From Kaistella montana (GTDB taxonomy: Bacteria > Bacteroidota > Bacteroidia > Flavobacteriales > Weeksellaceae): a stretch of DNA of 64,000 bases. The translations under genes were made by a program, and so were the position numbers. Below the pieces are notes generated by a model. It worked only from the letters and a program-made list of their open reading frames with translations. It did no database searches and had not been told where the DNA came from. This document shows positions 15,369 through 24,274 of the stretch, piece by piece (positions within the stretch are counted from its first letter, which is position 1; every line of letters starts with the position of its first letter). The stretch spans positions 310,001 to 374,000 of the forward strand of contig NZ_JANFQP010000002.1 of NCBI RefSeq assembly GCF_024436175.1, written 5' to 3'.

Positions 15369-17648
15369 ATGGAAACACAAAAATTTAGTTATGACAACAG
15401 CATTGTGCGGGCGTTTCTCTATGCAACCATAGTTTTCGGACTTGTAGGTTTCTTATTGGGTCTTACTGCGGCATTAATGCTTTTCTATCCGGAACTTCCT
15501 GAATTTTTCTTTGGGACAGATGATGCCACCATCAAAAGTTTGCAGAGCGGTAATCTTCAAGGATTGATTAACACACATGGTGCCTTTGGTTTTGGAAGAA
15601 TCCGAATGCTTCACACCAGTGCGGTAATTTTCGCGTTTGTAGCCAATGGTTTTTTTGCCGGTGCATACTATTCAATGCAGAGATTATTAAAAACAAGAAT
15701 GTGGAGCGATACCCTTTCTTGGATTCATTTCTGGGGATGGCAACTGATGATTGTTGCAGTAGTAATCACTTTCTTAATGGGAATCAACACTTCCAAAGAA
15801 TATGCAGAACATGAATGGCCTATTGATATTTTAATCACGGTAATTTGGGTGATTTTTGGTATCAATATGATCGGAACGATTGCTATTAGAAGAGTTCGTC
15901 ACCTTTATGTTGCCATTTGGTTCTATTTAGGAACTTGGGTAGCAGTAGCAATGTTGCATATTTTCAATAACTTAGAAGTTCCTTTATCTTTCACAGGTTG
16001 GAAATCTTATTCAGCTTATGCAGGGGTAAAAGATGCTTTAGTACAATGGTGGTATGGTCATAATGCGGTTGCGTTTGTATTGACAACGCCAATCCTTGGT
16101 TTGATGTATTATTTCTTACCAAAAGCAGCTGACAGACCAGTATTTTCTTATAAATTATCAATTATCCACTTCTGGTCATTAATCTTTGTTTATATTTGGG
16201 CTGGTCCACACCACTTGCAATATACTGCGGTACCAGGTTGGGCACAGGCATTGGCTACAGGATTCTCTATCATGCTAATCGCTCCATCTTGGGGTGGAAT
16301 GTTGAATGGACTTCTTACCTTAAGAGGTGCATGGGATAAAGTAAGAGAAAATCCTGTACTTAAATTCTTTGTAGTAGCGGTAACTTGTTACGGTATGGCT
16401 ACATTTGAAGGGCCATTATTGGCAACTAAAACATTAAATAAAATTGGTCACTATACCGATTGGGTTATTGGTCACGTTCATATCGGAGCATTAGGATGGA
16501 ACGGATTCATGACTTTTGGTATGATCTATTATTTATTGCCAATCCTTTGGAGAACCAAACTTTGGTCTGTAAAATTGGCTAACTGGCATTTCTGGTTAGG
16601 AACATTGGGTGTTATTTTCTATGCCGTTCCTCTTTATATCTCCGGATTCACCCAAGGGTTGATGTGGAAACAATTTAACCCAGATGGAACTTTAGTTTAC
16701 AAAAACTGGTTGGATACTGTAACTGCAATTATTCCTTATTACCAAATGAGATTTGTAGGTGGTGTGCTTTATATTTCCGGAGCTATTTTAATGGTTGTAA
16801 ACGTAATTGCTACAGTAAGAAGCGGATCTTTCCAAAAAGAAGTACCTGCAGAAGCTCCAGCACTTGCTGATGTAACCAAGAAAAGAAAAGAAGGCGAAGG
16901 TTTCCACCTTTGGTTGGAAAGAACTCCACTTTTATTAACAGTATTATCATTCGTAGCAGTAGCAATTGGTGGATTTATTGAAATTGTACCTACCCTACTT
17001 ATTAAAGAAAATGTACCGACAATTGCAGCAGTAAAACCATATTCACCGCTGGAATTAGAAGGTAGAGATTTATATATCAGAGAAGGCTGTAACGCTTGTC
17101 ATAGCCAAATGATAAGACCTTTCCGTGATGAAGTAGTAAGATTCAACGGTAAAAACGGACAGTATTCCAAAGCTGGCGAATTTATCTACGATAGACCATT
17201 CCTTTGGGGATCTAAAAGAACCGGTCCGGATTTGCACAGAGAAGGTGGTAAAAACCCAAGTTCTTGGCATTATAAACACATGCTGAACCCTAGAGTAACC
17301 TCTGCAGGTTCTATCATGCCACGTTATCCTTGGTTAATTGCTAATGATTTGGACAGAAGTAAAATGGTATCTAAACTCGAATTGATGAAAAATACTTTCG
17401 ATGTACCATATACCAAAGCTCAAATTGATACGGCTAATCAGTGGGCAGATAACCAAGCTGCACATATCGTAAAGCAAATCTATTCTGAAGCTGCCGATGT
17501 AAAAGTAGCTTACGAAAAAAGAAAAGCGGACGAAGGAGCAAACTTTACTCCTCTAGAGAAAAAAGAAATTGTCGCGCTTATCGCTTATCTGCAAAGATTA
17601 GGAACAGATATCAAAACCACTGAAATAAAAACAGCTAGTAACAATTAA
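15369..17648 (+). CDS. ccoNO: Fused cbb3 cytochrome c oxidase subunits I and II (CcoN-CcoO)
   Basis: A 759-residue fusion usual in Bacteroidota. Residues 1-480 are the 12-helix CcoN catalytic subunit, with conserved His residues in GAFGFGRIRMLHTSAVIF, WWYGHNAVAFVLT, WAGPHHLQY and HVHIGALGWNG, which bind the haems b and CuB. After a linker (about 485-515) with one more membrane helix comes the CcoO cytochrome c domain with CNACH at about 572 (REGCNACHSQMIRPF) and a distal Met ligand in SIMPRYPWL. It reduces oxygen to water with high affinity in the inner membrane and pumps protons. Confidence 0.96.
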   Translation: METQKFSYDNSIVRAFLYATIVFGLVGFLLGLTAALMLFYPELPEFFFGTDDATIKSLQSGNLQGLINTHGAFGFGRIRMLHTSAVIFAFVANGFFAGAYYSMQRLLKTRMWSDTLSWIHFWGWQLMIVAVVITFLMGINTSKEYAEHEWPIDILITVIWVIFGINMIGTIAIRRVRHLYVAIWFYLGTWVAVAMLHIFNNLEVPLSFTGWKSYSAYAGVKDALVQWWYGHNAVAFVLTTPILGLMYYFLPKAADRPVFSYKLSIIHFWSLIFVYIWAGPHHLQYTAVPGWAQALATGFSIMLIAPSWGGMLNGLLTLRGAWDKVRENPVLKFFVVAVTCYGMATFEGPLLATKTLNKIGHYTDWVIGHVHIGALGWNGFMTFGMIYYLLPILWRTKLWSVKLANWHFWLGTLGVIFYAVPLYISGFTQGLMWKQFNPDGTLVYKNWLDTVTAIIPYYQMRFVGGVLYISGAILMVVNVIATVRSGSFQKEVPAEAPALADVTKKRKEGEGFHLWLERTPLLLTVLSFVAVAIGGFIEIVPTLLIKENVPTIAAVKPYSPLELEGRDLYIREGCNACHSQMIRPFRDEVVRFNGKNGQYSKAGEFIYDRPFLWGSKRTGPDLHREGGKNPSSWHYKHMLNPRVTSAGSIMPRYPWLIANDLDRSKMVSKLELMKNTFDVPYTKAQIDTANQWADNQAAHIVKQIYSEAADVKVAYEKRKADEGANFTPLEKKEIVALIAYLQRLGTDIKTTEIKTASNN

Positions 17649-17666
17649 TCTTAATAATCGTATTCA

Positions 17667-17861
17667 ATGATTCCTCAAAACATAAAAGACATCCTCGGAA
17701 ACAGTGAAAATGTTGGTTTCTTACAAACCGTAGCCATGTTATTTTTCCTTGTCTTCTTTTTGGGTATTGTCTATTATGTTTTTACCCGTCCGAAAAGACA
17801 TTATGATGAGGAAGCAAACGCGCCTTTGCAAGATGACATTACTGAAGACAAAAAATTTTAA
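17667..17861 (+). CDS. ccoQ: cbb3 oxidase small subunit CcoQ
   Basis: A 64-residue protein with one membrane segment (TVAMLFFLVFFLGIVYYVF) followed by the conserved TRPKRHYDEEANAPLQDD tail typical of CcoQ/FixQ. It stabilises the oxidase complex. It sits 18 bases after ccoNO and 19 before ccoP. Confidence 0.9.
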   Translation: MIPQNIKDILGNSENVGFLQTVAMLFFLVFFLGIVYYVFTRPKRHYDEEANAPLQDDITEDKKF

Positions 17862-17880
17862 TTTTTAAATTAACCTAAAA

Positions 17881-18759
17881 ATGAAACAAAGAACGCCGGT
17901 ATACATTACCCTACTTATAATACTCTGTATTCTATACATTGTATTTTACATGTTCGTTCAAAATGCCTCTTTTCTTACCTCTCCTTACTTTTGGGGGACA
18001 GCAGTAATCGCAGGAATTATTGCTCTCATTCACAATTCAATTGGAGATTTAATTGAAAATGCAAAGTTCAAAGCACTTTCAGAGGAAGAAAAAAAGGCAT
18101 ATTTAGCATTTAAAAAAGTGCCTTACTTTAAAAGCCTTTACGAAAGCGCCTTCAAAAAACAATCAGCAACAGAAGAAAAAGATCTACTTATCGATCATGG
18201 TTTCGACGGAATTATGGAGCTAGATAACCAATTGCCAAAATGGTGGCTTGGTCTATTCTGGTTCGGGGTTTCGTATTGTCTCGTTTATATGCTTTCTTAT
18301 GCTTTCACCGATTTTGCTCACCAAACTCCAGAGTATGATGAAGAGTACAAAGCGCAAACAGCAAGTATTGCAGAATATATGAAAAATACTCCGCCACCAA
18401 CCATTGATAATGCGGTATATTCTCCTGATAATATTGCAGCCGGAGAAGAGGTTTTCAAAACCAACTGTGTATCTTGCCACGGAGACGGTGGGAAAGGAGG
18501 AATCGGACCTAATTTAACTGATAACACCTGGATCAATCAACCAGAAAAAACACTTTTCAAAAATGTTTTCCACATGGTTGAAAATGGAAGTCAAAACAAC
18601 CCAACCATGCAAGCATGGGGTAAAAACGGAGTTCTTACCGGTTTCGACATCCAGAACGTAGCTGCATATGTATATCATATCAACCAAGAACAAAAACCTA
18701 TTACTCCAGCTGAAGGCGGTGCAGCACCACAAGGCACACCTGCCAATTGGGAAAAGTAA
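17881..18759 (+). CDS. ccoP: cbb3 oxidase cytochrome c subunit CcoP, monohaem form
   Basis: A 292-residue protein with two N-terminal membrane segments (YITLLIILCILYIVFYMF and SPYFWGTAVIAGIIALIH), a cytosolic loop, the CcoP N-terminal signature YDGIxELDNxLPxWW in FDGIMELDNQLPKWW (about residues 108-122), a further helix (LGLFWFGVSYCLVYMLSYAF) and a single periplasmic cytochrome c domain. Only one CxxCH is present (NCVSCHGDGG, about 196-202; Met ligand probably in NPTMQAWG). Proteobacterial CcoP has two haems; one appears usual for flavobacteria. The end is Pro/Ala-rich. A strong hairpin follows at 18786-18833. Confidence 0.93.
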   Translation: MKQRTPVYITLLIILCILYIVFYMFVQNASFLTSPYFWGTAVIAGIIALIHNSIGDLIENAKFKALSEEEKKAYLAFKKVPYFKSLYESAFKKQSATEEKDLLIDHGFDGIMELDNQLPKWWLGLFWFGVSYCLVYMLSYAFTDFAHQTPEYDEEYKAQTASIAEYMKNTPPPTIDNAVYSPDNIAAGEEVFKTNCVSCHGDGGKGGIGPNLTDNTWINQPEKTLFKNVFHMVENGSQNNPTMQAWGKNGVLTGFDIQNVAAYVYHINQEQKPITPAEGGAAPQGTPANWEK

Positions 18760-18785
18760 GTAATCGTATAAAACAATAGCTTTTG

Positions 18786-18833
18786 AAAACATAATTCGTT
18801 ATTTTTGTAAAATAAAATAACGAATTATGTTTT
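18786..18833. terminator. 20-bp perfect inverted repeat between ccoP and ccoG
   Basis: The left arm 18786-18805 (AAAACATAATTCGTTATTTT) is exactly complementary to 18814-18833 around an 8-base loop, and the right arm runs into a T-run. It is a strong though AT-rich hairpin that can act as terminator or attenuator in either direction. It separates the structural oxidase genes from ccoG. Confidence 0.75.
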
Positions 18834-18855
18834 TTTATTTAAAAAATAAATAACA

Positions 18856-20304
18856 ATGGCAGAAGATCAAAATTTTAGAGGCGGACAAGGACAGGTAGTA
18901 GATCCCGAAACTTTCAGAGATTCGGTAGGAACTATGGATAATGCAGGGAAAAGAAAATGGGTTTTTCCTAGAAAGCCAAGTGGTAAATACACCAATTATC
19001 GAACTTTAGTAGCTTATTTTCTTCTAGCATTGTTTTTCGTAATTCCTTTTTTGAAAATCAATGGTAATCCCCTACTTCTTATCAATGTGGTCGAAAGACA
19101 GTTTTTCATTTTTGGGCAACCTTTTTACCCTCAAGATTTCTTTATTTTAGCTTTAGGAGCAATTACTTCAATCGTCTTTATCATTTTATTTACGGTAGTT
19201 TTTGGAAGAATTTTCTGTGGATGGATTTGTCCGCAAACTATTTTCCTTGAAATGATCTTTCGAAAAATAGATTATTTAATTGAAGGAGACCGAAACAAAC
19301 AAATGAAACTCGACCGACAAGAATGGAATTCAGAGAAAATCTGGAAACGATCCTTGAAATGGTCTATTTTCATCATCATTTCATTAATCATCACTCACTG
19401 GATGTTTATGTATATTGTTGGATACCAAGAAGTTTTCAACATGATTCAGGAAGGTCCTTTCAACAATTTCACCAGCTTTCTAGTGATGATTGTCTTTACT
19501 GCGGCTTTCTATTTTACTTTTGCTTGGTTCAGAGAGCAAGTTTGTACCTTAGTTTGTCCTTACGGAAGACTACAAGGAGTGTTAATCGATAAACAAACCA
19601 TCAACGTATATTACGATTTCAAAAGAGGAGAAAATCGTTCTAAATGGAGAAAAGGTGAAGATAGAAAAGCAGAAGGAAAAGGCGACTGTATCGACTGTAA
19701 CCAATGCGTCGTAGTTTGTCCAACAGGAATCGATATCCGAAACGGACAACAACTCGAGTGTGTGAATTGTACTGCCTGTATCGATGCTTGTGATGAAGTA
19801 ATGGTGAAGGTTGGCTTACCAAAAGGTTTAATTCGATACGCTACCGAAGACGAAATCGAAAAAGAAGTTCCTTTCAAATTTACCGGTAGAATGAAGGCAT
19901 ACTCTGTTGTTTTACTGCTTATGCTTGGTTTCTTAGGATTCCTGCTCAGTAATCGCGGTACAATGGAAGCGAAATTCATCAAACCTGCTGGTTCTTCCTA
20001 CTTTGTACGCGACGGACAAATTACCAATACCTACAATTACACTTTCCTTAATAAATCCAACAAAGACCAGGTAGTAACCATCAAAATTATGGAACCGACC
20101 CATGGAAAAGTAACTTTAAGCGATACCGATAAAATCACTTTGAAAAAAGATCAGATGACTAAGGGAACGGTAAACATCAGCTTTCCGGAAAAGGAAATGA
20201 AGCTATCAAAACAAAATGTAAAAATCGGAGTTTACAACCAAAAAGGCGAACTTCTTGATTCCTTCGAAACTTATTTTGAAGGTCCATTTAAATTACAATT
20301 TTAA
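18856..20304 (+). CDS. ccoG: Cytochrome oxidase accessory protein CcoG (FixG)
   Basis: A 482-residue inner-membrane Fe-S protein. Membrane helices occupy about residues 45-235. Cys motifs are FCGWICPQT (about 119), CTLVCPYGRLQG (about 231), and a ferredoxin pair CIDCNQCVVVCP ... CVNCTACIDACDEV (about 280-320). The C-terminal 120 residues form the Ig-like FixG_C domain. CcoG helps reduce or deliver copper for CcoN assembly. It overlaps nothing and is followed four bases later by ccoH, so a new transcript unit ccoG-ccoH-safE is likely. Confidence 0.95.
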   Translation: MAEDQNFRGGQGQVVDPETFRDSVGTMDNAGKRKWVFPRKPSGKYTNYRTLVAYFLLALFFVIPFLKINGNPLLLINVVERQFFIFGQPFYPQDFFILALGAITSIVFIILFTVVFGRIFCGWICPQTIFLEMIFRKIDYLIEGDRNKQMKLDRQEWNSEKIWKRSLKWSIFIIISLIITHWMFMYIVGYQEVFNMIQEGPFNNFTSFLVMIVFTAAFYFTFAWFREQVCTLVCPYGRLQGVLIDKQTINVYYDFKRGENRSKWRKGEDRKAEGKGDCIDCNQCVVVCPTGIDIRNGQQLECVNCTACIDACDEVMVKVGLPKGLIRYATEDEIEKEVPFKFTGRMKAYSVVLLLMLGFLGFLLSNRGTMEAKFIKPAGSSYFVRDGQITNTYNYTFLNKSNKDQVVTIKIMEPTHGKVTLSDTDKITLKKDQMTKGTVNISFPEKEMKLSKQNVKIGVYNQKGELLDSFETYFEGPFKLQF

Positions 20305-20308
20305 TCAA

Positions 20309-20764
20309 ATGCTAAAAAAACTCAATTGGGGACACGGTGTTGCAATAGCGCTCGGTTCTTTCATCATATTTATTCTTTTTTTAATCTTCGTTTATTCGAA
20401 TGGAATGAAGAATTCCGAACTCATTTCTGATGATTATTATCAAGATGAGCTCACCTATCAACAAGTAATCGATGCTAAAAATAACGCTACATCATTGTCG
20501 CAAAAACCGAGTTACAGCCAAGATAAAAACGGTATAAAAATCGTATTTCCTCAAAATATTAGCGTAGATGATTCTAAAGTGAATTTCACGCTATTTCGTA
20601 CCGACGATGGAAATCTTGATGTGAAAAAGGAACTCATTTTGGATGCGAATAAACAATTTGTAATTCCATCGAAAGTGCTTTCAGCAGGTTCATACACCTT
20701 AAAATTAACTTGGAAGGAAAACAAAAAACCTTACCAACTCGATTACGACGTTCAATGGAAATAG
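20309..20764 (+). CDS. ccoH: FixH/CcoH family protein
   Basis: A 151-residue single-span membrane protein: NWGHGVAIALGSFIIFILFLIFVY (about residues 5-28) then a periplasmic domain with the FixH landmarks SELISDDYYQDELTYQQVIDAKNNA and FTLFRTDD. FixH is needed for cbb3 stability. The start is placed at ATG 20309 (MLKKLNWGHG) because an in-frame ATG at 20255 lies deep inside ccoG. The 3' end overlaps the next start by 10 bases. Confidence 0.88.
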   Translation: MLKKLNWGHGVAIALGSFIIFILFLIFVYSNGMKNSELISDDYYQDELTYQQVIDAKNNATSLSQKPSYSQDKNGIKIVFPQNISVDDSKVNFTLFRTDDGNLDVKKELILDANKQFVIPSKVLSAGSYTLKLTWKENKKPYQLDYDVQWK

Positions 20765-21498
20765 CTCTCATCATTTCGGCATTAGGTTTAGGTTTCGCAT
20801 CCGGATTTCATTGTATCGGAATGTGCGGTCCTATAGCACTTTCAATGGGATTAACCAAAAAACAAGCTACCAATTATTACCTCCAAAATCTTACTTATCA
20901 GTTCGGGAGAATTGCAACTTATGCCTTTCTAGGAGCGATATTAGGAATCGTAGGACAAGGTTTTCAGATGGCTGGCTTTCAGCAATATTTAACCATTATC
21001 GTTGGAGTTTTATTGATTTTGATGGCGATTTTTTCTTTTGGTGGAAAAGATTTTGCCTCCAAAATTCCTTTTCTCTCTAAATTTCTTTTTACTGTAAAAA
21101 TGAATTTAGGCAAACTCCTTCAAAAAGCCGATTACCGATCTCGTTTCACCACCGGAATTCTCAATGGATTTTTACCTTGTGGAATGGTTTATATGGCTTT
21201 GACAGCAAGTTTGGCAGCAGGTGGAATTTGGCAAAGTTCAGTTTTCATGGCGCTTTTTGGCTTGGGAACTTTACCTTTCATGTTTTCCGTTGTTCTTCTT
21301 GGAAATTTGATGACTACCGCATTCAGAATCAAAATTTTAAAATTTGTTCCGGTAATGATGATTATTTTGGGTGGACTTTTCATCCTTCGCGGTTTGGAAA
21401 TAGGAATTCCTTATGTTTCTCCTAAAAAAGAAGCTTTGCAGGTTATTCACAATAATTCTAAAGATCATCAGCAAGGAAATCATGCGACCTGTCATTAA
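20755..21498 (+). CDS. SafE/DsbD_2-like membrane protein of the cco locus
   Basis: A 247-residue polytopic membrane protein with six hydrophobic segments. The N-terminal motif FASGFHCIGMCGPIALSMG and a second GFLPCGMVYMAL are the paired Cys motifs of the DsbD_2 (sulfite exporter TauE/SafE-like) family found in cco clusters. Roles proposed for the family are copper or thiol handling during oxidase assembly. ATG 20755 overlaps the ccoH stop; the longer in-frame start at 20710 would overlap more. It ends the cco locus; the C-terminus is His-rich (NNSKDHQQGNHATCH), possibly metal-binding. Confidence 0.82.
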   Translation: MEIALIISALGLGFASGFHCIGMCGPIALSMGLTKKQATNYYLQNLTYQFGRIATYAFLGAILGIVGQGFQMAGFQQYLTIIVGVLLILMAIFSFGGKDFASKIPFLSKFLFTVKMNLGKLLQKADYRSRFTTGILNGFLPCGMVYMALTASLAAGGIWQSSVFMALFGLGTLPFMFSVVLLGNLMTTAFRIKILKFVPVMMIILGGLFILRGLEIGIPYVSPKKEALQVIHNNSKDHQQGNHATCH

Positions 21499-21576
21499 AA
21501 CAACCTTTTTTTAAAGTTTAACTTTGGTCTCAGTTTTGAATCTTAAATACCACAAAAAGAATTCAAAACAACAAAT

Positions 21577-22365
21577 ATGAACACAATTAAGGTTTGGTTA
21601 TGTGCAGTCGCAATTGGGACAATACAATCATGTTCCGTAAATACTGAAACTACTTATTATAAAGACGCAGCCACCAGTATGGAATCTAATATTTTATTGG
21701 ATCAAGCAATGCTGGGAATGATGAATACGATGGGCGATAAAACCCAAATATTACAAAATTCTAAGGAACTAAGTAGTCTTACCACAGATTGGAAAAGCCT
21801 ATACGATCTACAGAAAACAGGAAAAATTACTGTAAACCAAGACTCTGCAAAAGTGTTGAAAAAACTTTTTCTGAAGCTTAATAAAGATAAAGGAGAAGTA
21901 TATGGACTTTCATTGAAATATGACAAACTATTGCCCGGTGAAATAGCTTCTCTTCTTTCGCAAAGCAAACAACTAAAAAGCCTTCCTCTTCAGAATTTTG
22001 CAAATTGGAACGGCAATATTCTAACCATTGATACTGAAAAGCTGAACGCTACTGAATTTTTAAATGAGATAAGTAAAAACACTGCAAACTCCCAAGACTC
22101 TGCACCAAAAACGAAAAGCGATTCTATAGCTGCGTATGGCAAACAAATGACACAAGGGATGATTGGGATGATGAAAATGTTTAATATGAATCTTACGAAT
22201 ACTTTAAAATTTCAGAAGCCCATAAAATCAATTGTTGGAAAACATGATTTTGTAAAACAGATCGATGATAAAACAATCCAAATCAATGTAAGAAGCAATG
22301 AGTTGTTGGATAATGGAAAAAATCTTACTTATAAAGACAAGAAAATCATCATTACTACCGAATAA
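21577..22365 (+). CDS. Hypothetical lipoprotein
   Basis: A 262-residue protein with a lipoprotein signal (AIGTIQSCSVNTETT, lipid-modified Cys near residue 19). The rest is mixed, Lys- and Ser-rich, with a Met-rich stretch MTQGMIGMMKMFNMN at about 190-203. I do not recognise a family. A region with repeated small hydrophobic segments (GEIASLLSQSKQLKSLPL) is soluble. It is a single gene ending in the hairpin at 22368-22393 and convergent with serS. Confidence 0.65.
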   Translation: MNTIKVWLCAVAIGTIQSCSVNTETTYYKDAATSMESNILLDQAMLGMMNTMGDKTQILQNSKELSSLTTDWKSLYDLQKTGKITVNQDSAKVLKKLFLKLNKDKGEVYGLSLKYDKLLPGEIASLLSQSKQLKSLPLQNFANWNGNILTIDTEKLNATEFLNEISKNTANSQDSAPKTKSDSIAAYGKQMTQGMIGMMKMFNMNLTNTLKFQKPIKSIVGKHDFVKQIDDKTIQINVRSNELLDNGKNLTYKDKKIIITTE

Positions 22366-22367
22366 GG

Positions 22368-22393
22368 AAAAGCCACCTGTTTTGGCGGCTTTT
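22368..22393 (+). terminator. Rho-independent terminator after the lipoprotein gene
   Basis: AAAAGCCACC and GGCGGCTTTT pair with one mismatch around TGTTTT, followed by T-run. It lies between convergent genes. Confidence 0.75.
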
Positions 22394-22413
22394 TTAATTC
22401 TTCATTCAGTAAG

Positions 22414-23682
22414 TTAATCAATTAACTCAAATCTGGTATAAGCAGCAATTTTTTCAGGAATACGAATTCCGTTTTCAGTTTGGTTATTTTCCAAAAGTGC
22501 TGCCATAATTCTCGGTAAAGCCATCGCAGAACCATTCAGAGTATGAACCAACTGGGTTTTTCCTTCTCTTTTGAAACGGCATTTCAAACGATTTGCTTGG
22601 AAAGTTTCAAAATTGGTAACAGAAGAAACTTCCAACCATTTTTCTTGTGCTGCACTCCACACTTCAAAATCGTAAGTCATCGCTGAAGTGAATCCCATAT
22701 CGCCGCCACAAAGTCTCAAAATTCTAAATGGCAATTCTAAATCAATCAAAATTGATTTTACATGTTCCACCATTTCTTCCAAAGCTGCATAGGAATTTTC
22801 AGGTTTTTCCAAACGTACGATTTCCACTTTTTCGAATTGATGCAAACGGTTCAAACCACGAACATGAGCGCCGTAGCTTCCAGCTTCTCTTCGGTAACAT
22901 TGTGAAAATGCGGTATTTTTTATTGGTAAATCTTTCTCATCCAACAAAACATCACGGTACAAATTGGTTACCGGAACCTCAGCCGTTGGAATTAAATATA
23001 AATTATCTTCGTTCACGAAATACATTTGCCCTTCTTTATCAGGAAGTTGCCCTGTTCCGTAACCTGAAGCTTCGTTCACTACATGAGGCGGATTCACTTC
23101 CAAATAACCGGCATCGGTATTTTTATCTAAAAAATATTGCACCAAAGATCTCTGCAGTCTTGCTCCTTTCCCAAAATAAACAGGGAAACCTGCTCCGGCA
23201 ATTTTCACACCGAGTTCAAAGTCAATTAAATTGTATTTTTTTGCAAGTTCCCAATGCGGAATTGCACCTTCTCCCAAACCTTCCACATCATGAGATTGGT
23301 AAACGATTTCGTTGTCATCCGCAGAAGTTCCTGCAACTACTTTTTCGTAAGGAATATTGGGAATTAAGTATAAAATATCCTGAAGTTTGGTCTCCGATTC
23401 TTTTAGTTTCTGTTGAAGGTTTTGCGAATTTTCTTTGAATGCTGCGGTTTTAGATTTCGCGACTTCGGCTTCTTCTTTTGTTCCTTCTTTCATGAGAATT
23501 CCAATTTCTTTCGAAATTTTGTTCATCTCGGCCAAGTTTTGATCGAGCTCGAACTGGATTTTTTTTCTTTCGTCATCGGTAGAAATGGCTTCATCAACCA
23601 AATCTAATTGTTTGAAATTTCTTTTCTGTAAACCTTGCAAAACGCGTTCTTTGTTTTCGCGCAAAAAATTAACCTGTAACAT
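22414..23682 (-). CDS. serS: Seryl-tRNA synthetase
   Basis: A 422-residue class II synthetase that charges tRNA-Ser. The N-terminal 110 residues form the long coiled-coil arm (RKKIQFELDQNLAEMNKISKEIGILMKEG). Motif 2 is QCYRREAGSYGAHVRGLNRLHQFEKVE with the catalytic Arg, and motif 3 is NGSAMALPRIMAALLENNQ. The TAEVPVTN block of the serine site is present (about residue 233). A -7 element TAAATTTG on the minus strand lies at 23757-23750. Confidence 0.96.
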   Translation of the reverse strand: MLQVNFLRENKERVLQGLQKRNFKQLDLVDEAISTDDERKKIQFELDQNLAEMNKISKEIGILMKEGTKEEAEVAKSKTAAFKENSQNLQQKLKESETKLQDILYLIPNIPYEKVVAGTSADDNEIVYQSHDVEGLGEGAIPHWELAKKYNLIDFELGVKIAGAGFPVYFGKGARLQRSLVQYFLDKNTDAGYLEVNPPHVVNEASGYGTGQLPDKEGQMYFVNEDNLYLIPTAEVPVTNLYRDVLLDEKDLPIKNTAFSQCYRREAGSYGAHVRGLNRLHQFEKVEIVRLEKPENSYAALEEMVEHVKSILIDLELPFRILRLCGGDMGFTSAMTYDFEVWSAAQEKWLEVSSVTNFETFQANRLKCRFKREGKTQLVHTLNGSAMALPRIMAALLENNQTENGIRIPEKIAAYTRFELID

Positions 23683-23749
23683 ATCGGGTTGAAAATTGGA
23701 TGATTATGATTTTAATAACCGGTCGGATGACCTAATTATCGATTGAGCA

Positions 23750-23757
23750 CAAATTTA
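23750..23757 (-). promoter_or_regulatory. -7 element (TAAATTTG) of serS
   Basis: Read on the minus strand, TAAATTTG is a full match to TAnnTTTG about 70 bases before the serS ATG. The leader between them contains a short hairpin GGTC-GGAT-GACC at 23721-23732. Confidence 0.45.
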
Positions 23758-23761
23758 GTGA

Positions 23762-24259
23762 TTATTTCACGATTTTTACGATGTTCGGCTGATCTTGTAC
23801 TTTGGTAAATTTAAGTTCACCGTTGTACCAAACTTTGGCCACCTGAAAAAGCTGTGGCGAGGAATTATACTGCACAACCATCGTGTCATTTATTGAATAA
23901 TTGACAGAATCGTTGATTTTTTTTGTCATCGACAAAGCAATTTTAGACTCGTAAATTTTATTAGAAGCCGTAGAATCAATAGCAATTCTCTTTGCACCGG
24001 CTAAATATTCGATATAATTTATTGTATCCGTGTCTTTTTTCTGGTTAAAACTCACCGGTGCACTATCGGTAATTCCGTACACATCATTCATTTTGATGTT
24101 GGTATAGCCATTTTTCAGATTGGTATTCAACATATCTTGTCCCGCAGAATCAATATAAAGCTGAATAATCTGATCAATTTGCTGCACTTCGACATCGTCG
24201 CTCCGACAAGAAAGAAACGCAAAAAAAGCAACTACAGATAAGAAAAAAAAATTTTTCAT
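23762..24259 (-). CDS. Hypothetical lipoprotein
   Basis: A 165-residue protein with lipobox AFLSCRSDD (Cys near residue 18) and a soluble domain with no recognised family. The pattern DSAGQDMLNTNLKNGYTNIKMNDVYG ... YIEYLAGAKR ... DTMVVQYNSSPQLFQVAKVWYNGEL is typical of small flavobacterial lipoproteins of unknown role. It follows the flippase gene by 15 bases, so it may be the last gene of the glycan group transcript. Confidence 0.65.
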   Translation of the reverse strand: MKNFFFLSVVAFFAFLSCRSDDVEVQQIDQIIQLYIDSAGQDMLNTNLKNGYTNIKMNDVYGITDSAPVSFNQKKDTDTINYIEYLAGAKRIAIDSTASNKIYESKIALSMTKKINDSVNYSINDTMVVQYNSSPQLFQVAKVWYNGELKFTKVQDQPNIVKIVK

Positions 24260-24274
24260 GAAGACAAAGGTAAA

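Noticed and set aside
22728-23438. 236-residue ORF antisense to serS
   Set aside because: Long only because it mirrors a conserved gene; residues show no domain, and serS is certain.
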